This document shows positions 4,876 to 5,396 of a DNA stretch of 5,396 nucleotides, in pieces. A program made the translations under genes and the position numbers. Where the stretch lies: assembly GCA_012521805.1 (NCBI GenBank), contig JAAYLQ010000095.1, positions 1 through 5,396 on the forward strand. The letters are read 5' to 3'. Below the pieces are notes generated by a model that worked only from the letters and a program-made list of their open reading frames with translations, searched no databases and was not told the DNA's origin. This DNA is from Bacillota bacterium. GTDB taxonomy: Bacteria > Bacillota > Limnochordia > Darwinibacteriales > DTU012. Within the stretch, counting starts at the first letter, position 1; every line of letters starts with the position of its first letter.

Positions 4876-5396
4876 GGTTAGGCAGATCGCTGTAGGCCGG
4901 CAGGTAGTCCAAATCTGTATAAATAATCACGGTAGTCTGGGGTGGAACTTCTGCATTGGGAGCAGGAATTTGATCGATAATGCGTGTTCCGCCTCCAGCT
5001 ACTTCAACCCGAAATCCATTTTCGTTTAAAATTCTAACTGCATCATCAGTTGCCTGACCCAACACATCTGGCACCCTCACTGCGGTGCTCCGATCTATTC
5101 CCCCAGTCTCTTTTGCTTTAACCCCTAAATAAGGCATAATCTGTTCCACAAGCCTGGCAAAGACTGGACTAGCAATGATTCCGCCATAAAACGCACCCTG
5201 GGGTTCCCACATGATGATCAAACCTACCATTTTCGGATCATCCTCCGGAGCATATCCTGCAAAGGAAGTAACTGTTTTCGAGTGGGAATAGCGCCCATTC
5301 TCAACCAGCTGCGCTGTCCCGGTCTTCCCCGCCACTGAATAACCATCTACATCTGCCCTTTTACCCGATCCGTTAGCGATTACTGAGCGGAGTACT
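4862..5396 (-). CDS. Class B penicillin-binding protein with PASTA domain, C-terminal part
   Basis: Only the last 177 residues are in the window; the frame is open to the right edge, so the GTG near 5335 is internal and not a start. The visible part begins VLRSVIANGSGKRADVDGYSVAGKTGTAQ. It contains the KTGT motif of the transpeptidase active site (fragment residues 24-27; the SxxK and SxN motifs lie outside), and goes on with TSFAGYAPEDDPKMVGLIIMWEP. A PASTA domain follows at about fragment residues 104-161 (VRVPDVLGQATDDAVRILNENGF through DQIPAPNAEVPPQTTVIIYTD). The protein is a membrane-anchored peptidoglycan cross-linking enzyme. One C-terminal PASTA domain is typical of Gram-positive SpoVD (spore cortex) and related division PBPs; which of these cannot be decided here. 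Its stop codon lies inside nth, so murE, which often follows such genes, is not downstream here. Confidence 0.93.
   Translation of the reverse strand, partial: VLRSVIANGSGKRADVDGYSVAGKTGTAQLVENGRYSHSKTVTSFAGYAPEDDPKMVGLIIMWEPQGAFYGGIIASPVFARLVEQIMPYLGVKAKETGGIDRSTAVRVPDVLGQATDDAVRILNENGFRVEVAGGGTRIIDQIPAPNAEVPPQTTVIIYTDLDYLPAYSDLPNPIGV

Noticed and set aside
5330..5335. GTG at 5335 as the start of a 157-residue protein.
   Set aside because: The frame continues upstream with PBP sequence to the window edge, and KTGT lies only a few residues after this codon, so it is internal to a longer gene.

Overview
The window comes from a low-to-moderate GC Gram-positive bacterium, most likely a spore-forming anaerobe of the Clostridia or a related Bacillota class. 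Pointers are the NADH sensor Rex, strong AGGAGG-type ribosome binding sites, a consensus sigma-A promoter, a class B penicillin-binding protein with a C-terminal PASTA domain, and a Firmicutes-type metallophosphoesterase. The genus cannot be named from the sequence.

Layout. The left edge (1-126, minus strand) is the 5' end of a group II intron, most like bacterial class IIC. It starts GTGTG directly at the base of a 13-bp terminator-like hairpin (127-168) that follows a DUF554 membrane protein gene (180-854, minus). Upstream of that gene on the same strand are rex (936-1595) and a small secreted protein of unknown function (1623-2111). The DUF554 gene has its own consensus promoter placed just after the rex stop codon. 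A 91-bp divergent spacer (2112-2202) separates this leftward group from a rightward one.

The rightward group holds a 108-residue hypothetical protein with a TTG start (2203-2529), a 201-residue metallophosphoesterase (2610-3215) and a 315-residue ParB/Srx-like protein with a C-terminal cysteine cluster (3240-4187). A hairpin terminator (4187-4216) overlaps the stop codon of the last. Next comes nth, endonuclease III (4240-4875). It runs tail-to-tail into the 3' end of a penicillin-binding protein gene (4862-5396, minus), which is cut by the right edge; the two coding regions overlap by 14 bp.

How the parts relate. Rex and Nth are well-defined housekeeping functions (redox-responsive repression; base excision repair), and the PBP acts in wall or spore-cortex synthesis. 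The metallophosphoesterase and the ParB-like protein lie 24 bp apart and are probably co-expressed, but their substrates are unknown. The most notable items are the group IIC intron sitting on a terminator hairpin, and the phosphoesterase/ParB-like/cysteine-cluster pair, which is the best candidate here for an uncharacterised functional unit.
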